64,000 bases of DNA from Gammaproteobacteria bacterium (GTDB lineage Bacteria; Pseudomonadota; Gammaproteobacteria; Pseudomonadales; Azotimanducaceae), in contig VGVE01000003.1 in the NCBI GenBank assembly GCA_016874135.1, positions 1 through 64,000 on the forward strand, in the 5' to 3' direction. Both the position numbers and the translations under genes were made by a program. Shown piece after piece: positions 48,290-58,246 of this stretch (its first letter is position 1; each line of letters begins with the position of its first letter). Under the pieces are notes generated by a model that worked only from the letters and a program-made list of their open reading frames with translations, had not been told where the DNA came from and did not search any database.

Positions 48290-48616
48290 ATGTCAGAACA
48301 GATTCAGCACATTACCGACGACGGCTTCGATTCCGACGTCCTCAAATCCGACAAGCCCGTCCTAGTTGATTATTGGGCGGCGTGGTGCGGTCCCTGCAAA
48401 ATGATCGCACCGATTCTGGAAGAGATCGCCACCGAGTACTCTGACCGGATCAAGGTCTGCAAGATGGACATCGACGCAAACCAGCAGACTCCGGCACGTT
48501 ACGGTATCCGTGGCATTCCGACCCTGATGCTGTTCAAGAATGGTGAGGTTGAGGCAACCAAGGTCGGCGCGCTGTCGAAATCGCAACTTGCAGCCTTCCT
48601 TGAAAGCAACATCTGA
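48290..48616 (+). CDS. trxA: Thioredoxin 1
   Basis: 108 residues, typical TrxA. WCGPCKM active site, [10 protein letters not shown] with cis-Pro. AGGAAG precedes the ATG. Upstream of rho as in most gammaproteobacteria. General disulfide reductase for ribonucleotide reductase and others. Confidence 0.97.
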   Translation: MSEQIQHITDDGFDSDVLKSDKPVLVDYWAAWCGPCKMIAPILEEIATEYSDRIKVCKMDIDANQQTPARYGIRGIPTLMLFKNGEVEATKVGALSKSQLAAFLESNI

Positions 48617-48947
48617 GTCCGCGTACGCCCCGATGCCGCCCTGAAGGGGCAAAATCGGGGAGCAGCAACACCACAAACTTAGCCGAACCCACGAATTCGG
48701 CCCGGTAGCTGCCAGAGATCTGTGGTCGAGTCGAGTTTTTTCGTGGGGAGATGTCGCTTGACGCGATGCCTCAAGCCACTAAACTTGGTTCAAGCGTATC
48801 GATCCGGCAACCTCTGTCCTCCTTCGTACGCTCCATCCGTTTCCGCTGACCCTTCGATCCGTCCACTGTCCTCCTGAAAAACAACACACGGCGACGAGTC
48901 GGAGCGGAAAAGCGCCTGAACAATCCACCTGCGAGTCCATCTACACC
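48617..48947 (+). other. rho leader region
   Basis: 331 bases between trxA and rho. An inverted repeat CCCCGAT (48628-48634) / ATCGGGG (48654-48660) follows trxA without a T tract. The rest is probably the rho 5' leader, where Rho autoregulates in other bacteria; no specific site was identified. Confidence 0.45.
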
Positions 48948-50213
48948 ATGACCAATCTCACTGACCTGAAGCGTATGCCTGTGGGCGATCTCATCGAGAT
49001 GGCTCGGGAACTCGGCCTGGAAAACACCGCCCGTTCCCGCAAGCAGGAAGTCATCGCCGCGATCGTCCGTAAACAGTCCAAGAACGGCGAAGAAATCAGC
49101 GGCGAAGGCGTACTGGAGATCCTTCAGGACGGTTTTGGTTTCCTCCGCTCGCCGGACAGCTCCTACCTCGCAGGCCCTGATGACATCTATGTCTCACCCA
49201 GCCAGATCCGCCGTTTCAATCTGCGTACCGGCGACAGTATTTCCGGCAAGATTCGTCCGCCGAAGGACGGTGAGCGCTATTTCGCACTGCTGAAGGTCGA
49301 TGAAGTCAATTTCAGCGAACCCAACAGTAAAAAGAACAACATCCTGTTCGAAAACCTGACGCCGCTGTTCCCGAACAAGCGCCTCATGCTCGAACGAGGC
49401 AATGGCAGCACCGAGGACCTGACCGCGCGAGTCATCGACCTGATCGCCCCTATTGGCAAAGGACAGCGGGCTTTGATCGTGTCACCTCCAAAAGCCGGTA
49501 AGACACTTGTGCTGCAAAACATCGCGCAGTCCATCACCGTCAACAATCCCGAAGTGCTGTTGATCGTTCTTCTGATCGACGAACGGCCTGAAGAAGTCAC
49601 CGACATGCAGCGCTCGGTGCGTGGTGAAGTTGTCGCCAGCACCTTCGACGAACCCCCCTCACGTCACGTTCAGGTGGCCGAGATGGTCATCGAAAAAGCC
49701 AAGAGACTGGTAGAACACCAGAAAGACGTGGTGATCCTGCTCGATTCGATCACCCGTCTCGCTCGCGCCTACAACACCATCGTGCCCTCTTCAGGAAAGG
49801 TACTGACAGGCGGTGTTGATGCCCATGCACTGGAACGGCCGAAGCGTTTCTTCGGCGCTGCGCGCAATATCGAAGAAGGTGGCAGCCTCACCATCATCGC
49901 TACCTCCCTGATCGACACGGGCTCGAAGATGGATGAAGTCATCTACGAGGAATTCAAAGGCACCGGCAACCAGGAACTGCACCTCGAGCGCAAGATCGCC
50001 GAAAAGCGGGTCTATCCGGCAATCAACATCCGTCGTTCCGGCACCCGCCGCGAAGAGCTCCTGATGTCCGAAGAAGAGCTGCAGCGCGTGTGGATCCTGC
50101 GCAAACTTCTGCACGAAATGGACGACATCGCCGCCATCGAGTTCATGATCAACAAACTCAAGGATACGAAAACCAACGACCAGTTCTTTGCATCGATGAA
50201 GGGTGGTCGCTGA
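48948..50213 (+). CDS. rho: Transcription termination factor Rho
   Basis: 421 residues. N-terminal Rho-N helix bundle and RNA-binding fold ([18 protein letters not shown]), Walker [18 protein letters not shown], Walker [17 protein letters not shown]. The hexameric RNA helicase ends transcripts not followed by ribosomes. The 3' end overlaps the GTG start of the next gene. Confidence 0.98.
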   Translation: MTNLTDLKRMPVGDLIEMARELGLENTARSRKQEVIAAIVRKQSKNGEEISGEGVLEILQDGFGFLRSPDSSYLAGPDDIYVSPSQIRRFNLRTGDSISGKIRPPKDGERYFALLKVDEVNFSEPNSKKNNILFENLTPLFPNKRLMLERGNGSTEDLTARVIDLIAPIGKGQRALIVSPPKAGKTLVLQNIAQSITVNNPEVLLIVLLIDERPEEVTDMQRSVRGEVVASTFDEPPSRHVQVAEMVIEKAKRLVEHQKDVVILLDSITRLARAYNTIVPSSGKVLTGGVDAHALERPKRFFGAARNIEEGGSLTIIATSLIDTGSKMDEVIYEEFKGTGNQELHLERKIAEKRVYPAINIRRSGTRREELLMSEEELQRVWILRKLLHEMDDIAAIEFMINKLKDTKTNDQFFASMKGGR

Positions 50214-50901
50214 GTATCTGACCGCCCGAATTCGGAGTATCGAGCCGGGTCTGGTTCAGATCATCAAGCTCGAACTGGAGCGTGGTGTCCTCCGGTTCGC
50301 CGCGGGTCAATACCTGAACGTTGTGCATCCGGACGGCGAACGAATTCCGTTCAGCATCGCCACTCCACCATCCAGACTGCCGCAGCTCGAGCTGCACTTT
50401 CAGCCAACACCGGGACACCCACAGAGCGCCTTGATGGAAGACGCGCTCAAAGGGGATTCCCTTCGCATTGAGGGTCCGTTCGGCGGAACCGTCCTCGACA
50501 AGGCAAAACACACCTCGCTTCTTTTCGTCTGCGCCGGCAGCGGTGTGGCGCAGGCGTTGTCGATGATCGAATCAGTACCAGACGAGTCAAACCGTAACTT
50601 CGAGATCAAGGTCCTTTGGTGCTGTGAGAATGTGTCCGCCACGTATGTACTCAAGCGCTTTCAGGCTCTGGGCGCAGAGGTATCCAAAAACCTCTGCGTG
50701 GACCCCGTGAGAAACTCAGGATCAGCGGGCTTCAGGCAGCTGCGTCACCTGGTAGTTTCAACGAGTCCTTTTGATGCATTTCTGTGTGGCAGCCCGGGAT
50801 TTGTCTGGGCCGTCACTGACGTTTTGATAGGATTGGGTTGTTCGGCGTCAAACCTCCACAGCGATGTCTACGACTATGCGCCACGAGGTGGCAGCAACTA
50901 G
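50203..50901 (+). CDS. NAD(P)H-flavin reductase (ferredoxin-reductase-like, Fre type)
   Basis: 232 residues from GTG at 50203, overlapping rho by 11 bases. FAD-binding [19 protein letters not shown], then NAD-loop [12 protein letters not shown] and the C-terminal [10 protein letters not shown]. It resembles Fre/LuxG flavin reductases, which in Pseudomonas sit near ubiD after rho; ubiD is not here. It may supply reduced flavin to a decarboxylase or monooxygenase. Convergent with hemY by four bases. Confidence 0.82.
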   Translation: MVAEYLTARIRSIEPGLVQIIKLELERGVLRFAAGQYLNVVHPDGERIPFSIATPPSRLPQLELHFQPTPGHPQSALMEDALKGDSLRIEGPFGGTVLDKAKHTSLLFVCAGSGVAQALSMIESVPDESNRNFEIKVLWCCENVSATYVLKRFQALGAEVSKNLCVDPVRNSGSAGFRQLRHLVVSTSPFDAFLCGSPGFVWAVTDVLIGLGCSASNLHSDVYDYAPRGGSN

Positions 50902-52055
50902 TCCGCTTGCATCGCCTGTTCGAAAAAACCGACGGCCCGCGTTACGTCTCCGCGTTGTAGGTACAAACGACCGACTTCTGCGGCCACATCCGGTTCAGGT
51001 GCTCCACGGAGCAGAGGCTTGAGGTAGCTTTCTGCCTTCTCCAGGTCTCCGCTTTTCCTTGCGAGTCGACCCAGAATCAACAATAAAACCGCGTCGTCCT
51101 GGTGTTTCGAGAGCCAGGTTTCCGCACGTTGCAGAAGTAGCTTGTGGTCGATCCCGGGAAGTGCCCCAAATTGGCGTACGAGCTCTTGACGCCACTGTTG
51201 CCGGAGCGACGTATCGATCAGCTCGACGACACGCTGCGTCTCACCATTGCCAACGAGTCGATCAAGTCGCGCGTTGATCAACTGGGCATCCTGGCGCAGC
51301 GCGGAGGGCATTTCGGACCAGGATACGTCTGTCTCATCGGTACTGATCCGCCCGAGCCACAGAAGACGGCGCTTATCCGCCAGCGCCGCCTCGTCAAAAG
51401 CTCCGCGCATCGCCGCAGACTCGAGAATCTCCTGTGCCAGCACCAATTCGCCGGCCGCTTCGGCACAAAGCAACAGCTGCTTGGCTACCGTGGGATGTCT
51501 AGGCGCCTTGGCATGCAGCAGTTTGAAGAGCGAAAGAGCCTCTGCCACTTGTCCATCGCTGAGAAGATAGCCCGCTCGGGTGAGTGAAACGGCAAACTCG
51601 CCAGACGGTTCGGCTCCGGCTGCTTCCTTGAGATGATGATCCCGCACCTGAAGATCACCCAGTTGGTGGGACGATGCGGCAGCGAACAGGTGGTTGATCA
51701 GCGGGATCTGGCTCTGTGCAGCACTGTCTAAGAGAAGTCGCCGGCTCTCACGCCAATCTCCTTCCGCCCACAACAGCAGCCCGCGCGCGGTTGCCACCCG
51801 CGCTTTTTCGGCGCGGCGCTCTGCTCCAAGACCCGCAACCTTGTGCATTCCACGACGTGTAACTCGTATCAGCATGACAAGCAGACGCCCGCTGAGCCAG
51901 GCCACGACGATCAGCAGCAGACCAAACCACAAGCTCGTTTCAAACGCGAAGTCGGCCCATGAGATCAGCACGTAACCCGGATCCGACAGCATTAAGGTGC
52001 CAAGGAGCCCGCCGAAAACCAACACGCAGACGATCAACAGCCACCAGCGACTCAA
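50898..52055 (-). CDS. hemY: HemY protein, membrane TPR protein of heme locus
   Basis: 385 residues. Two hydrophobic segments near the N-terminus (WLLIVCVLVFGGLLG and FGLLLIVVAWLSG), then alpha-helical TPR-like repeats to the end. HemY of the hemCDXY operon is not the protoporphyrinogen oxidase of Bacillus; its role is a late or accessory porphyrin step. Overlaps hemX by four bases. Confidence 0.9.
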   Translation of the reverse strand: MSRWWLLIVCVLVFGGLLGTLMLSDPGYVLISWADFAFETSLWFGLLLIVVAWLSGRLLVMLIRVTRRGMHKVAGLGAERRAEKARVATARGLLLWAEGDWRESRRLLLDSAAQSQIPLINHLFAAASSHQLGDLQVRDHHLKEAAGAEPSGEFAVSLTRAGYLLSDGQVAEALSLFKLLHAKAPRHPTVAKQLLLCAEAAGELVLAQEILESAAMRGAFDEAALADKRRLLWLGRISTDETDVSWSEMPSALRQDAQLINARLDRLVGNGETQRVVELIDTSLRQQWRQELVRQFGALPGIDHKLLLQRAETWLSKHQDDAVLLLILGRLARKSGDLEKAESYLKPLLRGAPEPDVAAEVGRLYLQRGDVTRAVGFFEQAMQAD

Positions 52056-53164
52056 GGTTGCGGCTCGGCTGCAGAACTGCCCGTCGCATCGAATGCACGG
52101 AGCACCGCACCAAGGTCAGACAACGTGCGCTGAACCTCGTGCTTGCGCAGCGCTTGTAATGAATCGACCCAGGTGCGTTGATCTACCGACATCACACCAA
52201 TCGTCGCAATGAACGAGGTTTCCGCATTGCCGAGACCGGTGTCGTAAACGACCTGATCACTTCGGAGCAAACCCAGTTGTGCCTGATCCAGTGCCATCTG
52301 AATGCTACGCTGGCGAAACCACAGGTCCTCTTCCGCTGGAAGTGGTTTGACGCTCTGTACATCAACCCGCCGGATGCGAGCCAGCTCAGTGAGGCGAGAC
52401 AACAGGCTGTTGACAGCAGAAGTCTCTGCTTCTGGGTCTGGCAGATCCGACTGTGGCCCAGCCGTGACTGCAGCCGGTGCTGCGCCGAGCACTTCCGACA
52501 GGCGATCCTTCAGTGCTTCGATTGCGATGAACGTACCTTGCACGTCGACTCCGTCACCGGAAGCCTCGAGGGACAAAAGTGAAGTTGCAATCGCTTCGCG
52601 CACCAGCGCATAACCCGCGCCCGTTGCTTCGGCAAGCCGCTGGTCCGCTGTCCTGAGCAGTGTCATTGCACTCCGAACATCACCCTGTTCGCTGAGCTTC
52701 TGCTCGGCCATACGAAGCAGGAATCCGGCTTCAGCAACCTTCCAGTCTTCCACTGACGCGGGCACTTCGCGGGTCGGCGCTGTCAACAGGTTCGCCACGG
52801 CGGATTCCATGGCCTGCAGCCGCTGTTCGATAGATTGCTGCCGGGTACTGAGGTTCTCAAGCTCCGGCCCGAGCTCCTGATCCACGCGTGTCGTCACTTC
52901 ATCACTGATACCTGCAACCTTGAGATCAAGAGACCGGGTCTGCGCTTCGATCGCGGCGCGATCAGCTGCCGCAGTGTCCTGCCAGATGAGCTTCCACCAC
53001 AGATAGCCGGAGAGCGCTGCCGCACCCAGTGCAAGCAGGAACATCAAAAAAGTGGTGAAGCCACCTCCGGTACGTCGCGCCGCAGGAGACGACGTCAATG
53101 TGCGTCGGCCAGCGTCCGCAGCCGTTGAGTTCAGAGTATTGTTCAGGGAGTCAGGACTGGACAT
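52052..53164 (-). CDS. hemX: HemX, membrane-anchored protein of heme locus
   Basis: 370 residues with one transmembrane helix near the N-terminus (LMFLLALGAAALSGYLW) and a coiled-coil-rich periplasmic part (LENLSTRQQSIEQRLQAM). Annotated elsewhere as uroporphyrinogen-III C-methyltransferase, but no SAM site is seen, so the enzyme name is unsupported. Its partner hemY is adjacent. Confidence 0.87.
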   Translation of the reverse strand: MSSPDSLNNTLNSTAADAGRRTLTSSPAARRTGGGFTTFLMFLLALGAAALSGYLWWKLIWQDTAAADRAAIEAQTRSLDLKVAGISDEVTTRVDQELGPELENLSTRQQSIEQRLQAMESAVANLLTAPTREVPASVEDWKVAEAGFLLRMAEQKLSEQGDVRSAMTLLRTADQRLAEATGAGYALVREAIATSLLSLEASGDGVDVQGTFIAIEALKDRLSEVLGAAPAAVTAGPQSDLPDPEAETSAVNSLLSRLTELARIRRVDVQSVKPLPAEEDLWFRQRSIQMALDQAQLGLLRSDQVVYDTGLGNAETSFIATIGVMSVDQRTWVDSLQALRKHEVQRTLSDLGAVLRAFDATGSSAAEPQP

Positions 53165-53237
53165 GGATACACATCAACTTTCGGATACCGCCCATTGTGC
53201 AGTGATCGAGCCCCCGGGGTCTGCGCGAACTGACGGT

Positions 53238-53927
53238 TCAGGGCTGGTTGAATTCGCCCAGCGCCTGGAGGACTGCCTCGGGTGAAGCCCCATTGGTGAG
53301 GATAACTTGCGAAAAGCCAGCGGCCTGCGCCGCGGCCAGTACTCGACGTGAAGGCACCAGAAGCGGTATGTCGAGTGTCAGGCCTGCGGTTTGCAGATAC
53401 GTCCTGATCGGTTCGAGCGCCTCACCACTGCTCGCGATGATCACATCGACGTCGCCGATCGCTTGGGCCAACGGCAGCCGAACCCGTCGATAGGCGTTCT
53501 CGCGGCGATACTCGATCCCCTTCGCTCGCAGGTAATCCTCCACCTGCTGCGTTCCGTCGACTCCGGTATAGAGGACGACCGGGGCATGCGCCGGTTTCGG
53601 CAAGTGCGATTCCAGCCAGTGAATGATCCCACTGCTGTCTTCCGATGGAGGAACACTCACCGGGGCCAATCCCCGATCTTGAAGTGCCTTCGCCGTGTTT
53701 CGACCGATCGCGAGAAACCCGAGTTCCGGCGCAACCCCACCCACCGCCCAGACCGCGTGTTCTGACAGCACGATACGCACACAAGCGGTTTCAGTGGAAC
53801 GTGTTGGTTCGAGGGGCAACTTCTCGATACCGAGAACCGGGTTCACCAGTGCTGTAAAGCCACAGCAGCGAAGTTTGTCTGCAAGGCGCGAGGCCCCGGG
53901 TTCCGTTCGGGTGATCCAGACCTTCAC
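53238..53927 (-). CDS. hemD: Uroporphyrinogen-III synthase
   Basis: 229 residues, normal length. VWITRTEPGASRLADKL at the start and the DVIIASSGEALEPI stretch match HemD. It cyclises hydroxymethylbilane with ring D inversion. Overlaps hemC by four bases. The family is poorly conserved, but position and pattern agree. Confidence 0.92.
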   Translation of the reverse strand: MKVWITRTEPGASRLADKLRCCGFTALVNPVLGIEKLPLEPTRSTETACVRIVLSEHAVWAVGGVAPELGFLAIGRNTAKALQDRGLAPVSVPPSEDSSGIIHWLESHLPKPAHAPVVLYTGVDGTQQVEDYLRAKGIEYRRENAYRRVRLPLAQAIGDVDVIIASSGEALEPIRTYLQTAGLTLDIPLLVPSRRVLAAAQAAGFSQVILTNGASPEAVLQALGEFNQP

Positions 53928-54853
53928 TCGGTATCCGGCAACGCGTGCTGAAGACCATCAAGAATCGACCGGGCACCCTGCGCATTCAGCCGTTCAATCA
54001 CCTCAGCAGCAACGGCATCCGGTTCGCGGAGAGTGGCTTCGGCACGGATCACCTGCTTGCCATCCGCGCTGGCCAGGAGCGAGCGCAGGTGGATTCCAGT
54101 GTCGGTTGCCACCGCATACGCCGCAACCGGCATGCTGCAGTCCGCGCCAAGACCCAAACTGACCAGTCGTTCCGCGTGGACGCAGGCCGCCACAACAGTA
54201 TCATTGAGGGGCGCAAGCAATGCCTGAACCTCCAAGGCGCTAGCGAGGCACTCGATGCCCAGTGCGCCTTGACCCGCAGCCGGGAGACTAGCGCCCACGT
54301 CAAGGTTGGAAAACTTCGCCGGCGTAATGCCGAGGCGATTTAAACCAGCCGCGGCGAGGACAATGGCCTCATATTCTCCCTGCGCAAGCTTGTTCAGTCG
54401 CGTATCCACGTTGCCGCGGATGGGCTGAATGTCCAAATCAGGGCGTTGGTGCAACAGTTGAGCCTGACGTCGCAAGCTCGACGTTCCGACCTTCGCCCCA
54501 CGTCGGAGCGAATCCACCCCGCCCTGTGTTCCCACGATGACATCGCGCACATCGGCCCGATATCCTGTGGCTGCCAGAACAAAACCGTCTGGGACCGCCG
54601 CTGGCAGATCCTTCATCGAGTGAACGGCGATCTGTGCTTCACCAGAGAGAAGTGCTTCTTCCAGCTCCTTGATGAAAAGTCCCTTCCCGCCAATTTCCCG
54701 CAAAGGCGCATTCAACCAGTGATCACCCCGCGTTCGCATACCCAGGAGCCGAACTTCCAGCCCGGGGTGATGCCGTTCAAGTTCGCTCCTGATGAAGTTC
54801 GCCTGCCACAACGCCAGCTTGCTTTCGCGGGTGGCAATCGTCAGGGTTTTCAC
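53924..54853 (-). CDS. hemC: Hydroxymethylbilane synthase
   Basis: 309 residues. TIATRESKLALWQANFI at the start, then KDLPAAVPDG. The cofactor Cys is in GLGADCSMPVAAY, which carries the dipyrromethane group. It builds linear hydroxymethylbilane from porphobilinogen. Overlaps algR by four bases, coupling the heme genes to the regulator, as in Pseudomonas. Confidence 0.96.
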   Translation of the reverse strand: MKTLTIATRESKLALWQANFIRSELERHHPGLEVRLLGMRTRGDHWLNAPLREIGGKGLFIKELEEALLSGEAQIAVHSMKDLPAAVPDGFVLAATGYRADVRDVIVGTQGGVDSLRRGAKVGTSSLRRQAQLLHQRPDLDIQPIRGNVDTRLNKLAQGEYEAIVLAAAGLNRLGITPAKFSNLDVGASLPAAGQGALGIECLASALEVQALLAPLNDTVVAACVHAERLVSLGLGADCSMPVAAYAVATDTGIHLRSLLASADGKQVIRAEATLREPDAVAAEVIERLNAQGARSILDGLQHALPDTE

Positions 54854-55578
54854 AACGTTTTCACCAGTTGGCGCACTCCAGGCAGATGCAGTCGGCTGAT
54901 ATCGATGGGCTCTTCCACATCCCGGACGCGGATCCGGTGCTGGCCATCCCGGCTTTTTTCGATGGCCGTGATGAAGTGGATACCGACCAACGCACTGCGA
55001 TGGATGCTCACGAAGAGGTCACCGAACTCTTCCTCCAGGTCATGCAGGGCATCGTCGATCAGTACTTCACCACCACCGTGGCGAACCGTCACGTACTTGC
55101 TATCGGCCTGTAGGTAACGGATATCCTCTACTGCGATCGACTCCAGCCCACGATGGGTGCGCGCTGAGATATGGGTGCGACGGGATTCATCCACCTGCCC
55201 GAGCACTCTGATCTGTACCCGATTCACTCTCCAGGCATTACCGAGTGCCTGTTCCAGTCGATCGCGGCGCACCGGTTTCAACAGATAACCAGAAGCCTGT
55301 AGATCAAACGCCCGGATCGCATACTCCTCATAGGCAGTGCAGAAGATGATGGCCGGTGGCTCCTCGAGCCGAGCGAGATGCGCGGCTGCCTCCAGGCCAT
55401 CCATGCCCGGCATGCGGATATCAAGCAGAATCAGATCAGGACTCAGCGCCGTAACCCGGTCAATGGCCTCAGGGCCATTGTCGGCTTCACCGACACACTC
55501 ATAGCCCTCGATCGCGGCAAGCATCCGGCGCAGGCGGTCCCGCGCCAGAGCCTCATCGTCAATAACCAGTATTCTCAC
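54850..55578 (-). CDS. algR: LytTR response regulator AlgR
   Basis: 242 residues. Receiver domain with acidic pair IDDEA and phospho-acceptor Asp near 53 (LLDIRMPGMDG); Lys in YLLKPV. The C-terminal LytTR DNA-binding domain has YLQADSKYVTVRHGGGEVLI. In Pseudomonas AlgR controls alginate and twitching. The gene looks intact while its partner algZ is interrupted, and overlaps algZ and hemC. Confidence 0.93.
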   Translation of the reverse strand: MRILVIDDEALARDRLRRMLAAIEGYECVGEADNGPEAIDRVTALSPDLILLDIRMPGMDGLEAAAHLARLEEPPAIIFCTAYEEYAIRAFDLQASGYLLKPVRRDRLEQALGNAWRVNRVQIRVLGQVDESRRTHISARTHRGLESIAVEDIRYLQADSKYVTVRHGGGEVLIDDALHDLEEEFGDLFVSIHRSALVGIHFITAIEKSRDGQHRIRVRDVEEPIDISRLHLPGVRQLVKTL

Positions 55579-56627
55579 ACCAGACGCTCGTTCTCATTGC
55601 CATCTATCTCGCTTTCTGCCATGACGGGAAAGCGCACTTCGGTCACAAACTCTTCACCCACCAACTCCGCGCGAAGGGATGCCCTGTCACTGTAAAGCAC
55701 CTGCAACCGATCGCGGATGTTCTTGATCGCCATACGGTTGCCTTCGCCGCCGGGGCTTACTCCAACCGGTGACACAGGATTGGTGATACGGATGTACACA
55801 TCCGCTGTCTGATGCCGCGCTTTCACTACAACCGTGCCACCTTCGGCACGCGGCTGAACACCATGATAGATCGCATTTTCGATGAGCGGCTACAATATGA
55901 GCAGCGGAATACGAACACCCTCTGGTAACTCGCCAGTCTCCCACCGCAACTGCAACCGGTCGCCAAGCCGCAGTTTTTCGATTCGCGCGTACCGTTCACA
56001 AAGGTCGAGCTCACTTCTGAACGGCACCTGGTTGCCAGCCTCATTCAGGCCGGCGCGGAACAGTTCACTTAGGTCTTCCACCACCGACTCGGCAGTATCC
56101 GGATCGACCGCAATGAAGCTGGCTATGATGTTCATGCTGTTGAAAAGGAAGTGCGGGCGGATACGCGACTGCAATGCCTGCAGGCGAGCCTGCAACTCGG
56201 ACTGCTCCTTCACCCTGAGTCTTTGCTGCACATAGAAGTAACGCAGCGCAAGTCTCGAGATGATTGCGGAGACGATGAGCATTGCGCCAATGTGCTCCCA
56301 GTCCACCGGATCTGGGCCGAACTGGACCAGAATGCGATCCGCAATCAACCCTTCGACGAAGGTAATCAGCAGCACCATCAGAAAGGCGGCAGCTGCACCG
56401 CCAATAACCGGCGAACGGTCCAGAAGACGCGGGGAAAGACAGAGCAAACCGGCGCTCGTCAGGGCGATCCATTGCACGATGAGGGAGAGCAGGGCAAAGC
56501 GCAGCCAGCTACCGTCGTCACCTGCAACTCAAAGCACACCCACGAGCAGCTGCGAAAACAGCACCACCAACGTCACCGCTGTGACGTTACACAGATCCGG
56601 GACAACAAAACGCGTGCCCTCGCTCAG
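55575..56627 (-). pseudogene. algZ: AlgZ/FimS sensor kinase gene with two in-frame stops
   Basis: Reading on the minus strand gives [11 protein letters not shown] and hydrophobic helices, then TGA at 56529-56531, a further membrane part, the phospho-site RPHFLFNSMNII, then TAG at 55890-55892, and the ATPase G-box GEGNRMAIKNIRDRL. All parts share one frame and match AlgZ (LytS-type kinase). The TAG lies in PLLIL*PLIENAI, where the N-box family Gln (LQPLIENA) is expected, so CAG became TAG. No normal start codon lies in frame before VVPDLC; CTG at 56627 and ATC are candidates. If the stops are real, AlgR lacks this sensor. Confidence 0.85.
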
Positions 56628-56703
56628 AGCTGGCCTGTTGATATACTCACCCCTCTTCCTGACCGATCATCGCTTCCAGAAGAAGCGCACAACGAAGACA
56701 CCT

Positions 56704-58107
56704 ATGACCACTCCAACAGCATCAGATTCCCTGCTGGTAGGCCGTTTGCAGGAGGCCACTGACCAGTTCGTACTCGAATTCACCGCATCAGTGAATTTCG
56801 ACCGGCGCATGTATAGCCAAGACATTCGCGGCTCCGTCGCTCACGCGCGCATGCTGGCAGCAATCGGTGTACTTACCAGGGACGAAGCGGCCCGCATCGT
56901 AGCCGGATTGGAAACCATTCACAAAGAGATCGACTCAGGCGCCTTTGAATGGAAGGTAGCGCTCGAAGACGTGCACATGAACATCGAAAGCCGTCTCACC
57001 GACCTCATTGGCGACACGGGCAAAAAGCTCCACACCGGTCGCTCCCGCAACGACCAGGTCGCTACGGATATCCGCCTCTACCTGCGTGATTCGATTGACC
57101 GGATCGATGCACTGATGTCGCCGTTGCTGGATGCGCTGCTGGCCAAGGCGGCCGAACATGCCGACACGATCATGCCTGGCTTCACCCATCTGCAACCGGC
57201 CCAACCGGTTACGTTCGGCCATCACCTGCTGGCATGGTTCGAGATGCTCTTGCGCGACCGGGAGCGACTCCGGGATTGTCGGCGACGAGTCAACCGGCTG
57301 CCGCTCGGTTCTGCGGCTCTCGCAGGTTCAACCTTTCCACTCAAGCGGGAGCAGGTCGCCGAGGAACTGGGTTTTGACACACTCTGCGAGAATTCCCTGG
57401 ACGCGGTCAGCGACCGCGACTTCGCCATCGAATTCGCGGCCGTAGCGAGCCTTGCCATGGTGCACTTCTCTCGCTGGTGTGAAGAGATGATCATCTGGGC
57501 TTCCCAACAGTTTCAGTTCGTGAGCTTGCCGGACCGTTTCTGTACCGGCTCATCGATCATGCCGCAGAAGAAGAATCCCGACGTACCGGAGCTGATTCGG
57601 GGCAAGACGGGACGTGTCACCGGCCACCTGATGTCGCTGCTGACTCTGATGAAGGGCCAGCCGCTCGCCTACAACAAGGATAACCAGGAAGATAAGGAAC
57701 CGTTGTTCGACAGCATCGACACGCTTAGCAACTGCCTCACCGCGTTGAACGGTCTCATTCCCAATCTCGAAGCCAACCGGGAAAACATGGCTGCTGCCGC
57801 CATCAACGGCTACACCACCGCCACCGATCTTGCGGACTACCTCGTCAAGCGAGGGATGCCGTTCCGCGATGCCCATCATGTGGTAGGACGCGTGGTGGCG
57901 AGGGCAGTAAAGGAGCGCCGGCAGCTCCATGAGTTTTCCCTGCCGGAGTTGCAGGCTGAAGGGGGTGGCGCCAATGCGGTCTCCGCAGACGTTTTCGATG
58001 TGCTCCAGCCGATCGGATCAGCGAATGCGCGCAGCCATACCGGCGGTACTGCCCCCGCGGCCGTGCGGTCCGCCATTGAACGAGCGAAACAGAGACTTCA
58101 GATCTGA
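56704..58107 (+). CDS. argH: Argininosuccinate lyase
   Basis: 467 residues from ATG at 56704. [14 protein letters not shown] and the signature [15 protein letters not shown] are present. Cleaves argininosuccinate to arginine and fumarate. Divergent from algZ, as in Pseudomonas; the shared promoter region is about 75 bases. Confidence 0.97.
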   Translation: MTTPTASDSLLVGRLQEATDQFVLEFTASVNFDRRMYSQDIRGSVAHARMLAAIGVLTRDEAARIVAGLETIHKEIDSGAFEWKVALEDVHMNIESRLTDLIGDTGKKLHTGRSRNDQVATDIRLYLRDSIDRIDALMSPLLDALLAKAAEHADTIMPGFTHLQPAQPVTFGHHLLAWFEMLLRDRERLRDCRRRVNRLPLGSAALAGSTFPLKREQVAEELGFDTLCENSLDAVSDRDFAIEFAAVASLAMVHFSRWCEEMIIWASQQFQFVSLPDRFCTGSSIMPQKKNPDVPELIRGKTGRVTGHLMSLLTLMKGQPLAYNKDNQEDKEPLFDSIDTLSNCLTALNGLIPNLEANRENMAAAAINGYTTATDLADYLVKRGMPFRDAHHVVGRVVARAVKERRQLHEFSLPELQAEGGGANAVSADVFDVLQPIGSANARSHTGGTAPAAVRSAIERAKQRLQI

Positions 58108-58246
58108 CGCCGTGTGGCAATGATCGCCGGGTGATGATTTTTTCCGGCCGGCGAAGATAGAAACCGGTCCTTTCCTATACTGCAGAAGGCCTTCATGAAT
58201 TGAGGCCGGCAGTAACAGGCATACCTGGGGAAAGGTCGCGCAGAGC

